Source of the DNA: Clostridiales bacterium
GTDB taxonomy: Bacteria > Bacillota_B > Dehalobacteriia > UBA4068
Assembly: GCA_009782975.1 (NCBI GenBank)
Contig: WRIA01000063.1
Coordinates: forward strand, 1 to 5,350
DNA length: 5,350 nucleotides
Reading direction: 5' to 3'
Shown: one piece after another, positions 1 through 4,886 of the stretch
How the letters are laid out: each line of letters begins with the position of its first letter
Numbering within the stretch: position 1 is the stretch's first letter
The notes under the pieces: generated by a model
Seen by the model: only the letters and a program-made list of their open reading frames with translations
What the model was told of the DNA's origin: nothing
Databases searched by the model: none
Position numbers and translations under genes: made by a program

Positions 1-37
1 GCACGGGCTTTGGCGCTAAGTTTTGTTTGGCAACAGG

Positions 38-54
38 CTTTCGGTTTCCGAAAG
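38..54. other. Perfect 7-bp hairpin without a T-tract
   Basis: CTTTCGG (38-44) and CCGAAAG (48-54) form a perfect inverted repeat around a TTT loop. Neither strand has a run of T after the stem, so it does not qualify as a normal intrinsic terminator. It sits 10 bp before the parS site and could be the tail signal of a gene lying left of the window. The rest of 1-293 holds no convincing gene: the 70-codon open frame at 10-222 runs straight through parS and the promoter. Confidence 0.35.
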
Positions 55-64
55 GGCCGGGCAA

Positions 65-80
65 TGTTTCACGTGAAACA
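65..80. promoter_or_regulatory. parS: parS site (perfect 16-bp ParB/Spo0J binding palindrome)
   Basis: The sequence TGTTTCACGTGAAACA is a perfect palindrome identical to the well-established bacterial chromosomal parS consensus. ParB (Spo0J) clamps load at such sites using CTP, slide along neighbouring DNA and recruit SMC condensin; with ParA (Soj) they organise and segregate the origin region. It lies in non-coding DNA about 60 bp upstream of the trmK promoter. Identity with the second perfect site extends beyond the palindrome (63-84 matches 3265-3286). Such sites normally cluster around the replication origin, so the window is probably origin-proximal; that placement is inference. Confidence 0.93.
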
Positions 81-139
81 TCCGATCTTACCGAAGCCGC
101 GGGCCTATATAAAAAAATGCGGAAAATCAAAAAAAATAT

Positions 140-168
140 TTGGGTTATCGCGCGTTTTATTGTATAAT
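140..168 (+). promoter_or_regulatory. Sigma-A promoter of the trmK operon
   Basis: The -35 element is TTGGGT (140-145), followed by a 17-bp spacer and a perfect -10 TATAAT (163-168). A-rich tracts just upstream (about 110-139) resemble an UP element. Transcription would start near 175, leaving a leader of about 119 nt before the trmK start. I recognise no riboswitch or T-box in that leader. It is the only good promoter seen between parS and trmK. Confidence 0.75.
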
Positions 169-293
169 AAAATCAAGCAGTCCACTATCGTTTGCCCAAC
201 TTTTCTGATAGCGACTTGTTAATTTTGGATAAAAGGCAAGATGCCGGGGTATAGCCTTGCGCGGCACATAGATTTTTGTGATGGGGGTAGTTC

Positions 294-995
294 ATGCAGA
301 TAAAGCTAAACGACAGGTTGCGCGCAGTGGCAAAGCTGGTTTTGCCGGGCCGCACGGCGGCGGATATAGGCACGGATCACAGTTATCTGCCTGTATATTT
401 GGTCATAAACGGTGTCTGCCCCTCGGTTATAGCCACGGAAAAGGCGCGCGGCCCCTTTGATAACGCCTGCCAATTAGTGGAGCTTCTTTCCTTGAACCGC
501 CAGATAGATATGCGTTTAGGCTCCGGCCTTACGGTGCTTGAGCCCGGCGAAGCGGACACCATCACCATGGCCGGTATGGGCGGCTGCGTTATACGGGACA
601 TATTGGAGGATTCCCCCGAAGTGGCTGCTTTAAGCAAGCGCCTGGTCTTGCAGCCGCAAAAGAACGTGCCCATGCTGCGCCGCTATTTGCAGGAAAGCGG
701 CTGGCGTATAGTGGCGGAGGATATAGCTTTTGATCACGGCTTTTATTACGAGATAATTGCGGCGGAACCCGGTTTTATGGAGCTTGACGAGGACGAGATG
801 ACCTTTGGCCCTTGCCTTTTGGGGCAACCACATCCGCTGTTGCCCCAATATCTGGGCCTGCAACTGGCCGATATGCAAACGCTGCTGGATCAGTTGGAAG
901 GCAAGGAAGGCCACGAGGCCGGGGAACGCCGCGCGGCCCTGCAAAACAAGGTCAATAAAATCGAGAGCATTCTTGCTGCCGGGAACGGGAGGTAA
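294..995 (+). CDS. trmK: tRNA (adenine(22)-N1)-methyltransferase TrmK
   Basis: This 233-residue protein belongs to the TrmK (YqfN, DUF633) family, which uses S-adenosylmethionine to methylate N1 of A22 in the tRNA D-loop region, in the cytoplasm. The Rossmann-like SAM-binding motif DIGTDHSYLP is at residues 24-33. The family motif MAGMGG is at 92-97, followed by LQPQKN at 119-124 and FGP at 171-173. The C-terminal part (about 185-228) is a charged helical segment, matching the family's C-terminal coiled coil. Length is typical. The ATG at 294 is preceded by GGGGG (283-287) at good spacing. The last codons contain the ribosome binding site of the next gene, so the two are probably translationally coupled. 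In many Firmicutes trmK follows rpoD and precedes a Nif3/YqfO gene; here the next gene is the zinc-ribbon protein, with no Nif3 gene between them. Confidence 0.93.
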   Translation: MQIKLNDRLRAVAKLVLPGRTAADIGTDHSYLPVYLVINGVCPSVIATEKARGPFDNACQLVELLSLNRQIDMRLGSGLTVLEPGEADTITMAGMGGCVIRDILEDSPEVAALSKRLVLQPQKNVPMLRRYLQESGWRIVAEDIAFDHGFYYEIIAAEPGFMELDEDEMTFGPCLLGQPHPLLPQYLGLQLADMQTLLDQLEGKEGHEAGERRAALQNKVNKIESILAAGNGR

Positions 996-998
996 TAC

Positions 999-1703
999 AT
1001 GCTTACATTGCTGTATACGCTGCAAAATCTGGAGGCGGGGGAAGCCGCCATACGCGCCGCTCAGAAAAACTGCGAAGAATACCGAAGGGTGCAGGATCTG
1101 AAAACGGTGTTCGAGCGGCAAAAAAGAGAGCTTTTGCAGCTTCAGGAACAGCTTAGCGCCCTGCAAAAGCTTACACAATCCCTGCCCAGGGAAATAGCGG
1201 ATATAAACGCCCGGCTGGAGCGGGAACGGGCCGCCGTTTATGACGGCAGCGTTGCCAATATAAGAGAGTTCAACGCTCGGCAGACGCAGATAAGCGTGCT
1301 GGAAGAAAAAAATACCGCCCTAGCGGAGGAGCATAGCAAAAAGCAGGAGGAATTTCAACAGGGCTTGCGGCAGGCCAGGCAGCTTAAGCAGGATTTGGAG
1401 GAACAGTTTAAGAACTTGAGCCAGGAATACCAGCGCTACGACGAGTTGCGTCAGGGCTGGCAAGGCGAGTTGAGTACCCTGGCCGTAGAAAAAGAAGCCC
1501 TGCTGGCGCAGATAAACAGCGCGGATTTAGCCTGGTACGAAGCGCAAAAGCCTTTGTTTGCCGGTACGCCGGTGGCCATACTGGACAGCAACCAGGCCTG
1601 CGGAGGCTGCCGCACCATGGTAACGCCCATATTGTATAAGCGCACTGTGCAGGGGGATCGCACACGCTGCGAAAAATGCGGCCGCTATCTGTTTGTGGAG
1701 TAA
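999..1703 (+). CDS. Coiled-coil protein with C-terminal C4 zinc ribbon
   Basis: This 234-residue cytoplasmic protein has a long charged, Gln/Glu/Leu-rich coiled coil (about 15-175) and a C-terminal zinc ribbon whose four cysteines are C201, C204 (CGGC) and C224, C227 (CEKC). That layout, and the segment YDGSVANIREFNARQ near 81-95, match the bacterial C4-type zinc-ribbon family that includes Chlamydia CT398 and Helicobacter FlgZ. Those two are reported to bind sigma-54 or flagellar factors; whether this Firmicute member does so is unknown. The start at 999 comes only 3 nt after the trmK stop and uses a GGGAGG site (987-992) inside the end of trmK, so the pair forms one operon. Relatives often sit in trmK-nif3 neighbourhoods. 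All four metal ligands are present and length is normal. Family assignment is firm, molecular role is not. Confidence 0.88.
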   Translation: MLTLLYTLQNLEAGEAAIRAAQKNCEEYRRVQDLKTVFERQKRELLQLQEQLSALQKLTQSLPREIADINARLERERAAVYDGSVANIREFNARQTQISVLEEKNTALAEEHSKKQEEFQQGLRQARQLKQDLEEQFKNLSQEYQRYDELRQGWQGELSTLAVEKEALLAQINSADLAWYEAQKPLFAGTPVAILDSNQACGGCRTMVTPILYKRTVQGDRTRCEKCGRYLFVE

Positions 1704-1714
1704 AAATGGATATT

Positions 1715-1743
1715 GCGGTCTTTATGCTTGCAGGCCGCTTTTT
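1715..1743 (+). terminator. Intrinsic terminator of the trmK operon
   Basis: GCGGTC (1715-1720) pairs with GGCCGC (1733-1738) in a 6-bp stem with one G-U wobble and a 12-nt loop. Five T residues follow at 1739-1743. It starts 11 bp after the zinc-ribbon stop codon, the right place to end the two-gene transcript. The stem is short, so termination may be partial. Confidence 0.6.
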
Positions 1744-1963
1744 CGGTGGCGCAAAAATTAAATCAAAATTCAAAACTATTTGATTTTAAACTTGTAGTAT
1801 GGAAAAAATTTTGCAACTATGATAAAATAGCTGCGCGGTTGTCTTTAGGTAATTTCCGGCCCCAAAAAGCACTTGTGTTTTTTAGATGATCGTATCAACG
1901 TTTTTTGATGAAACTGACCCGTTTCAGGCATTAAGAAAGTCATACAATATGTAAGGAAGTTTT
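1744..1963. other. AT-rich intergenic region upstream of the ECF sigma gene
   Basis: This 220-bp stretch contains no credible gene. AAATCAAA (1760-1767) and TTTGATTT (1779-1786) form a perfect 8-bp inverted repeat with an 11-bp spacer. A -10-like TATGAT (1818-1823) lacks a properly spaced -35. TACAAT at 1943-1948 would start transcription inside the ribosome binding site of the sigma gene. I therefore cannot assign the promoter of the sigma gene with confidence. Confidence 0.5.
1909..1926. promoter_or_regulatory. Inverted repeat TGAAAC-N6-GTTTCA, possible operator
   Basis: TGAAAC (1909-1914) and GTTTCA (1921-1926) form a perfect inverted repeat with a 6-bp spacer, ending 37 bp before the sigma factor start codon. 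The same motif with the same spacer occurs at 3287-3304, upstream of the YciI gene promoter. The arms equal the inner parts of parS half-sites in reversed order. It may bind a regulator common to both loci. TGAAAC also equals the -35 of several ECF sigma factors, but no fitting -10 follows at 15-17 bp. Confidence 0.4.
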
Positions 1964-2518
1964 ATGCAAAAACTTACCCACGGACAACTTGCCAAGCTGG
2001 TTAAAAACGCGCAAAAGGGTGATGAATCGGCGTTTGCGGTGCTGTACGCCGCTACGGTGGAAAGTCAGTTATACTTTGCCGTTGCCTTTTTGCAAGACAG
2101 CTACCTGGCCGAGGACGCGGTACAGACTACCTATATGGCGTTGTACGAATCCCTGCCCAAGCTGGAAAACCCCCGTCTGCTGGTGGCCTACTTGAACCGC
2201 ATCTGCTACAATACCTGCGTGGATATGCTAAAAAAATCCTCGCGCTCCAAGGGAGAGTTGGGCGAGGATAAGCTGTCCTGTATCAACGACAAGACCGCGG
2301 CCCATGACCCGGCGGAAAGCTACCTGCTGTTGGAGGAAAACAGGGAGATATACCGTGCTTTGGCCGCCCTGCCCGCACAGCAAAAAGCAATGTTTTTGAT
2401 GCGTTATTACCATGATATGAAGATACATGAGATAGCATTGGCGCTAAACACCTCCGAAAGCACGGTAAAACGGGGGCTAAAGGCAGCCACGGATAAACTG
2501 AGACCCATATTCGCCTAA
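1964..2518 (+). CDS. ECF-type RNA polymerase sigma factor
   Basis: This 184-residue protein has the two-domain layout and length of group 4 (ECF) sigma factors, which direct RNA polymerase to small stress or envelope regulons. Region 2 spans about 18-91: GDESAFAVLY, then YLAEDAVQTTYMALYESLPKL and YLNRICYNTCVDMLKK, the usual core-binding and -10-recognition helices. Region 4 spans about 124-180, with LPAQQKAMFLMRYYHDMKIHEIALALNTSESTVKRGLKAA carrying the helix-turn-helix that reads the -35. The ATG at 1964 follows AAGGAAG (1953-1959) at good spacing. The downstream membrane protein gene begins 52 bp after the stop, the usual place for an anti-sigma factor. No clear ECF self-regulated promoter was found upstream. 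The family is clear from sequence; the signal and regulon are unknown. Confidence 0.93.
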   Translation: MQKLTHGQLAKLVKNAQKGDESAFAVLYAATVESQLYFAVAFLQDSYLAEDAVQTTYMALYESLPKLENPRLLVAYLNRICYNTCVDMLKKSSRSKGELGEDKLSCINDKTAAHDPAESYLLLEENREIYRALAALPAQQKAMFLMRYYHDMKIHEIALALNTSESTVKRGLKAATDKLRPIFA

Positions 2519-2522
2519 ACCT

Positions 2523-2550
2523 CCGGCAAGCCGCTGCTTGGTGGGGCCGG
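2523..2550 (+). other. Possible RNA stem between sigma factor and partner gene
   Basis: CAAGC (2527-2531) and GCTTG (2536-2540) form a 5-bp stem with a CGCT loop. The flanking CCGG at 2523-2526 can pair with CCGG at 2547-2550 across a 6-nt bulge. No T-tract follows, so it is not a terminator. It ends 4 nt before the ribosome binding site (AGGAGAG, 2555-2561) of the next gene and might tune its translation; that is speculation. Confidence 0.25.
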
Positions 2551-2570
2551 TAAAAGGAGAGTATCTCAAG

Positions 2571-3152
2571 ATGATGAAGCCTTCCGAAAAAAAACGCATT
2601 TCCGCGGCTTTGCATAAAGAGGCCGGTACCATAACCCGTTCCAACGCGTTTTATCAATCCGTTTTGGCCAGAGTATTGCCAAAATCCGTTGAAGAAGGGC
2701 GTGTTTCCTATGCCGCAGCCAAAGAGCAAGCCGGTGTATTATCGCGGAAAACAAATATGCGCCGTAAGAGCGGTACAGCCCTCTTAGGCATAGCTGCTGC
2801 CGCCGCACTTTTGATGCTTATCATACTGCCGGGAGATAAAAACAACATCATTTTTGAGGACGACGTGCCCTTGGCCGCATTACCGACTTTTGCCCCGCCC
2901 AATAACGCGGCGTCGAACCATATAGACATAAACTGTCAGACAATGTCCGACGGCTATATTCATGTACGCGTAAACAACGCGGAGGAAGTACATTGGGAAT
3001 CGGTCTATGCGCTGGACGCGAACGGGCATTATGTTGCGCCCTATGTTGTGTATCCGGATATGGAAATGGCCATATTCGCCCCGCCGGATGGTGCTATAGT
3101 TATATATGTGCCCCTGATGCCCGGTATGGTCGGTTCCTACGTTTATGAATAG
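2571..3152 (+). CDS. Single-pass membrane protein, putative ECF anti-sigma factor
   Basis: I do not recognise a named family in this 193-residue protein. Residues 1-66 are a charged, probably cytoplasmic region ending in a basic patch (SRKTNMRRK). One hydrophobic helix rich in Ala, Leu and Ile spans about 67-87. About 105 residues follow that should lie outside the membrane and look beta-rich (HIDINCQTMSDGYIHVRVNN, then alternating hydrophobic segments to VYE at the end). The topology and the position right after an ECF sigma gene fit an anti-sigma factor, with the N-terminal part binding sigma. However, the HxxxCxxC zinc motif of ZAS-type anti-sigmas is absent. The start at 2571 is chosen because AGGAGAG (2555-2561) sits 9 nt upstream; ATG 2574 is the alternative. 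It could instead be a non-regulatory envelope protein controlled by the sigma factor. Confidence 0.65.
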   Translation: MMKPSEKKRISAALHKEAGTITRSNAFYQSVLARVLPKSVEEGRVSYAAAKEQAGVLSRKTNMRRKSGTALLGIAAAAALLMLIILPGDKNNIIFEDDVPLAALPTFAPPNNAASNHIDINCQTMSDGYIHVRVNNAEEVHWESVYALDANGHYVAPYVVYPDMEMAIFAPPDGAIVIYVPLMPGMVGSYVYE

Positions 3153-3193
3153 CTGCCGCAGGTTTTAGTACAGAAGTAAGATAAGTATGCCGA

Positions 3194-3209
3194 TGTTTAA
3201 CGTGAAACA
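3194..3209. promoter_or_regulatory. parS: parS-like site with one mismatch
   Basis: TGTTTAACGTGAAACA differs from the perfect parS palindrome at a single base: A replaces C at the sixth position. One half-site is intact. Degenerate sites like this occur in genomes and usually bind ParB less strongly. It lies 57 bp from the perfect site at 3267 and 41 bp after the stop of the membrane protein gene, so it probably belongs to the same ParB loading patch. Confidence 0.7.
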
Positions 3210-3225
3210 TTGTACATTTGTTGAC

Positions 3226-3262
3226 AAAAGCGGCTAAGTATCCGGCACAGGCTGCTTTTTTT
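3226..3262 (+). terminator. Intrinsic terminator after the sigma/membrane-protein pair
   Basis: AAAAGCGGC (3226-3234) pairs with GCTGCTTTT (3251-3259) with one G-U wobble, around a 16-nt loop. The run of seven T residues at 3256-3262 completes a standard terminator. The A-run on the left side would give TTTT on the other strand, so it could work in both directions, although no minus-strand gene is seen. It lies between the two parS-type sites and insulates the YciI gene promoter from upstream transcription. Confidence 0.65.
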
Positions 3263-3266
3263 GTAA

Positions 3267-3282
3267 TGTTTCACGTGAAACA
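3267..3282. promoter_or_regulatory. parS: Second perfect parS site
   Basis: TGTTTCACGTGAAACA again matches the parS consensus at every base. Together with its flanks (3265-3286) it is identical to 63-84 around the first site. It sits directly after the terminator T-tract and 39 bp before the -35 element of the YciI gene promoter, so bound ParB could affect initiation there. It is followed without a break by extra half-sites. Confidence 0.93.
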
Positions 3283-3283
3283 T

Positions 3284-3307
3284 CCGTGAAACATCTATGT
3301 TTCACGG
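3284..3307. repeat. Everted parS half-sites forming an 11-bp inverted repeat
   Basis: CCGTGAAACAT (3284-3294) and ATGTTTCACGG (3297-3307) are exact reverse complements separated by CT. Each arm carries a complete parS half-site, GTGAAACA (3286-3293) and TGTTTCAC (3298-3305), but in the opposite order to parS. The left arm also makes a direct repeat of GTGAAACATC with the preceding parS (3275-3284 and 3286-3295). The core TGAAAC-N6-GTTTCA at 3287-3304 matches the repeat at 1909-1926. It ends 14 bp before the -35 element, a natural operator position. Confidence 0.7.
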
Positions 3308-3351
3308 CGCGGACGGTTTTGTTGAACCTTGCGCGTTTTTATGCTATACTG
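3297..3351 (+). repeat. Duplicated promoter block, full copy
   Basis: The first 26 bases here (3297-3322) match 3704-3729 with two mismatches, and 3343-3351 (GCTATACTG) matches 3730-3738 (GCCATACTG) with one. The 20 bases in between (3323-3342) have no counterpart in the second copy. This copy holds a complete promoter and the right arm of the half-site inverted repeat, so it is probably closer to the ancestral form. It also leaves an in-frame upstream ATG at 3297, which I reject as the start of the YciI gene. Confidence 0.75.
3322..3350 (+). promoter_or_regulatory. Extended -10 sigma-A promoter of the YciI-like gene
   Basis: The -35 element is TTGAAC (3322-3327), the spacer is 17 bp, and the -10 is TATACT (3345-3350) preceded by TGC (3342-3344), an extended -10. 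Transcription would start near 3357, leaving a leader of about 48 nt. It lies 14 bp downstream of the half-site inverted repeat and 39 bp from parS. Confidence 0.78.
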
Positions 3352-3404
3352 TGTTTGGGAACCCTGTACGCACAAATATATCAGTTTATCGGGCAGGTGA
3401 TATT

Positions 3405-3704
3405 ATGGAACTGTCGACTTATGCTATGTTGATAGAAAGAGGTAAGACCTATAACAAAATCAACAAGGCTATGGTCCTAAAGCATGTGGATAACATAAAA
3501 AAACTGGATAACGACGGAAAGCTGGTACTGGCCGGAGCAACAAAAGGATATCCCGGTGTAGCGGGAATGATCATTTTTAAGGCCGAAAGTTTTGAGGAAG
3601 CAGAAACAGTTTGTAAGTCCGAACCCTTTGTTGCCGAGGGTTACGCAACCTATAAGCTGTTTTCTTTGCGTGTTGGCAATAAGGACAACAATTATCTGTT
3701 ATAA
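3405..3704 (+). CDS. YciI-family (YCII-related) small protein
   Basis: This 99-residue soluble protein fits the YCII-related domain, a ferredoxin-like fold whose members include H. influenzae YciI and relatives of dye-degrading and muconolactone-type enzymes; most have no proven reaction. The conserved histidine is H27 in LKHVDNIKKLDNDGKLVLAGATKG. The family segment before the C-terminal strand is ESFEEAETVCKSEPFVAEGYATY (61-83), in which the common DPF is EPF. The reading frame stays open back to an ATG at 3297, but that start lies upstream of the promoter. The ATG at 3405 follows AGGTGA (3395-3400), so it is chosen. The stop overlaps the first base of the second promoter-block copy. The family call is good; the substrate is unknown. 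Confidence 0.8.
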   Translation: MELSTYAMLIERGKTYNKINKAMVLKHVDNIKKLDNDGKLVLAGATKGYPGVAGMIIFKAESFEEAETVCKSEPFVAEGYATYKLFSLRVGNKDNNYLL

Positions 3705-3738
3705 TGTTTAACGGCGCGTACGGTTTTGTGCCATACTG
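3704..3738 (+). repeat. Duplicated promoter block, shortened copy
   Basis: This is the second copy of the block at 3297-3351. It begins ATGTTTAACGGCGCG, differs at two bases in the first 26, then rejoins the -10 region after a 20-base deletion relative to copy one. Its TGTTTAACG start equals the left half of the variant parS-like site at 3194-3202. It overlaps the YciI stop codon by one base. Both copies stand directly upstream of small metabolic-type genes, suggesting local duplication. Confidence 0.72.
3729..3737 (+). promoter_or_regulatory. Possible extended -10 promoter remnant before the VOC gene
   Basis: TGC plus CATACT (3729-3737) keeps the extended -10 of the first copy, with T changed to C at the first hexamer base. 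The -35 present in copy one falls in the deleted segment, and the bases at the right distance upstream (TAACGG, 3709-3714) are no substitute. It may work weakly through the extended -10, or the VOC gene may rely on read-through from the YciI promoter. Confidence 0.4.
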
Positions 3739-3773
3739 TTTTTGTTTATCCAAGACAAAAAGGGGGGAGCGAA

Positions 3774-4235
3774 ATGAAATATATAGGCGCCGTAATATCT
3801 GTAAGCGATATAAACTTATCCAAAAAGTTTTATCAGGATATATTCGGGCTGGAAATCTATCAGGACTACGGAAAAAATATAAGTTTTACCTGCGGCTTAT
3901 CCTTGCAGGAGGATTTTGGACGGCTTGTTAACATCTTAAAAGAAAAAGTGCCTAAAGAGGCCAACAATGTAGAGCTTTATTTTGAAGAAGAGGATTTTGA
4001 TGGCTTTTTGCATAAGCTACGGCAATATCCCGAAATCCACTATTTACACGATGTTATGGAACAAACCTGGGGGCAGCGTACGATCCGTTTTTATGATATT
4101 GACGGGCATATCATTGAGGTGGGCGAATCCATGAAAATGGTCGTAAAACGCTTTTTGGATTCCGGATTATCCCTTGCGGAAACCTCCAAAAGAATGGATG
4201 TTTCTATCAAGGATCTGGATACGCTTATAAGGTGA
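3774..4235 (+). CDS. VOC (glyoxalase/bleomycin-resistance) fold protein with HTH-like tail
   Basis: This 153-residue protein has the paired beta-alpha-beta-beta-beta units of the vicinal oxygen chelate superfamily. Unit one starts IGAVISVSDINLSKKFYQDI (4-23) with the typical D12 and FYQDIFGLEI. Unit two ends with RFYDIDGHIIEVGE (105-118), whose E115 is at the usual final metal-ligand position. The usual first-strand histidine appears to be Gly5, so metal binding may be incomplete, as in non-metal antibiotic-binding members. Residues 121-153 are extra: MKMVVKRFLDSGLSLAETSK followed by RMDVSIKDLDTLIR resembles a short helix-turn-helix. The start at 3774 follows the strong GGGGGGAG (3762-3769); an earlier ATG at 3726 lies inside the promoter block and is rejected. 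It could be a small-molecule sensor, binding protein or enzyme; substrate is unknown. Confidence 0.82.
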   Translation: MKYIGAVISVSDINLSKKFYQDIFGLEIYQDYGKNISFTCGLSLQEDFGRLVNILKEKVPKEANNVELYFEEEDFDGFLHKLRQYPEIHYLHDVMEQTWGQRTIRFYDIDGHIIEVGESMKMVVKRFLDSGLSLAETSKRMDVSIKDLDTLIR

Positions 4236-4280
4236 GCCGCTTTACCATAATCTATACGCACCGGCTTGCGGGAGGGTAAA

Positions 4281-4853
4281 ATGGAATACCTTGCAAGAGA
4301 ATACCCTTTGTTTTCGGCTTGCGGGCTTAATTGCGGCTTGTGCCCCCGCTATTACACCGCCGGCCCCTCCAGGTGCCCCGGTTGTGCGGGCAGCGGATTT
4401 TCGGCCTTGCATCCATCTTGCGGCGTGTTGTCCTGTTGTGGGCGCAAGGGCCTTGAATATTGCTTTTTGTGCGCGGAATTCCCCTGCAAAAAATATACGG
4501 GCGCGGATCTATCCGATTCCTTCATCACACATAAAAACCAGTTTAAGGATATGCAAAAAGCAAAGCGAGAGGGGTTGGAGGCCTACAAGGCCGGGCTGGA
4601 GGAAAAAGCCGGGGCGCTGGCGGCCTTATTGAAAGGCTATGATGACGGAAGAAAAAAGGGCTTTTTTTGCCTGGCCGTCAATCTGCTGGAATTGGAAGAC
4701 ATAAATACGCTACTGGCCCGGCTTATGGATGAAACCGGACCGGAAGCCACCCTGAAGGCTAAAGCGGCCGCCGCCACCCGCCTTATGGAGGAACTGGCCG
4801 AAAAGAGGGGCGTTTTGTTAAAGCTGCGCAAAAAGAGCAAAGCACAGCAATAG
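4281..4853 (+). CDS. DUF3795 cysteine-rich protein
   Basis: This 190-residue protein matches the DUF3795 family, common in anaerobes and of unknown function. The N-terminal third is packed with cysteines: CGLNCGLC (14-21), CPGC (32-35), C47, the pair C52-C53, and CFLCAEFPC (61-69). Such clusters probably bind zinc or an iron-sulfur centre; which one is not known. The rest is helical and charged (KNQFKDMQKAKREGLEAYKA from 85, then Leu-rich helices to a Lys-rich end). No signal peptide or membrane helix is seen. The ATG at 4281 follows GGAGGG (4271-4276); a TTG at 4266 is in frame but poorer. It starts 45 bp after the VOC gene with no terminator or convincing promoter between, so the two are probably co-transcribed. 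Confidence 0.82.
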   Translation: MEYLAREYPLFSACGLNCGLCPRYYTAGPSRCPGCAGSGFSALHPSCGVLSCCGRKGLEYCFLCAEFPCKKYTGADLSDSFITHKNQFKDMQKAKREGLEAYKAGLEEKAGALAALLKGYDDGRKKGFFCLAVNLLELEDINTLLARLMDETGPEATLKAKAAAATRLMEELAEKRGVLLKLRKKSKAQQ

Positions 4854-4886
4854 CTTAACAGCCAAAAAACAGCGGGAAGTGCGTAT

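Noticed and set aside
10..222. 70-codon open frame on + strand
   Set aside because: It runs across parS and the trmK promoter, has no ribosome binding site and resembles no known protein.
630..1178. 182-codon open frame on - strand
   Set aside because: It lies antisense over the clearly recognised trmK and zinc-ribbon genes and has no family features.
1909..1936. ECF-type promoter starting from TGAAAC, autoregulating the sigma gene
   Set aside because: The -35 fits SigW-like consensus, but no CGTA-like -10 occurs 15-17 bp downstream. The same check failed at 74-79, 3203-3208, 3276-3281 and 3287-3292.
3221..3226. Perfect TTGACA -35 element
   Set aside because: No -10 hexamer lies 16-18 bp downstream; the bases overlap the terminator stem.
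3194..3307. CRISPR array or plasmid iterons
   Set aside because: The repeats are parS-type palindromes and half-sites with irregular spacing; there are no uniform spacers, cas genes or replication initiator.
3297..3404. N-terminal extension of the YciI-like protein from ATG 3297
   Set aside because: That ATG lies upstream of the promoter and inside the half-site repeat; ATG 3405 has the ribosome binding site and fits family length.
4236..4280. Separate promoter for the DUF3795 gene (CATAAT at 4246-4251)
   Set aside because: No acceptable -35 at the proper distance; read-through from the VOC gene is simpler.
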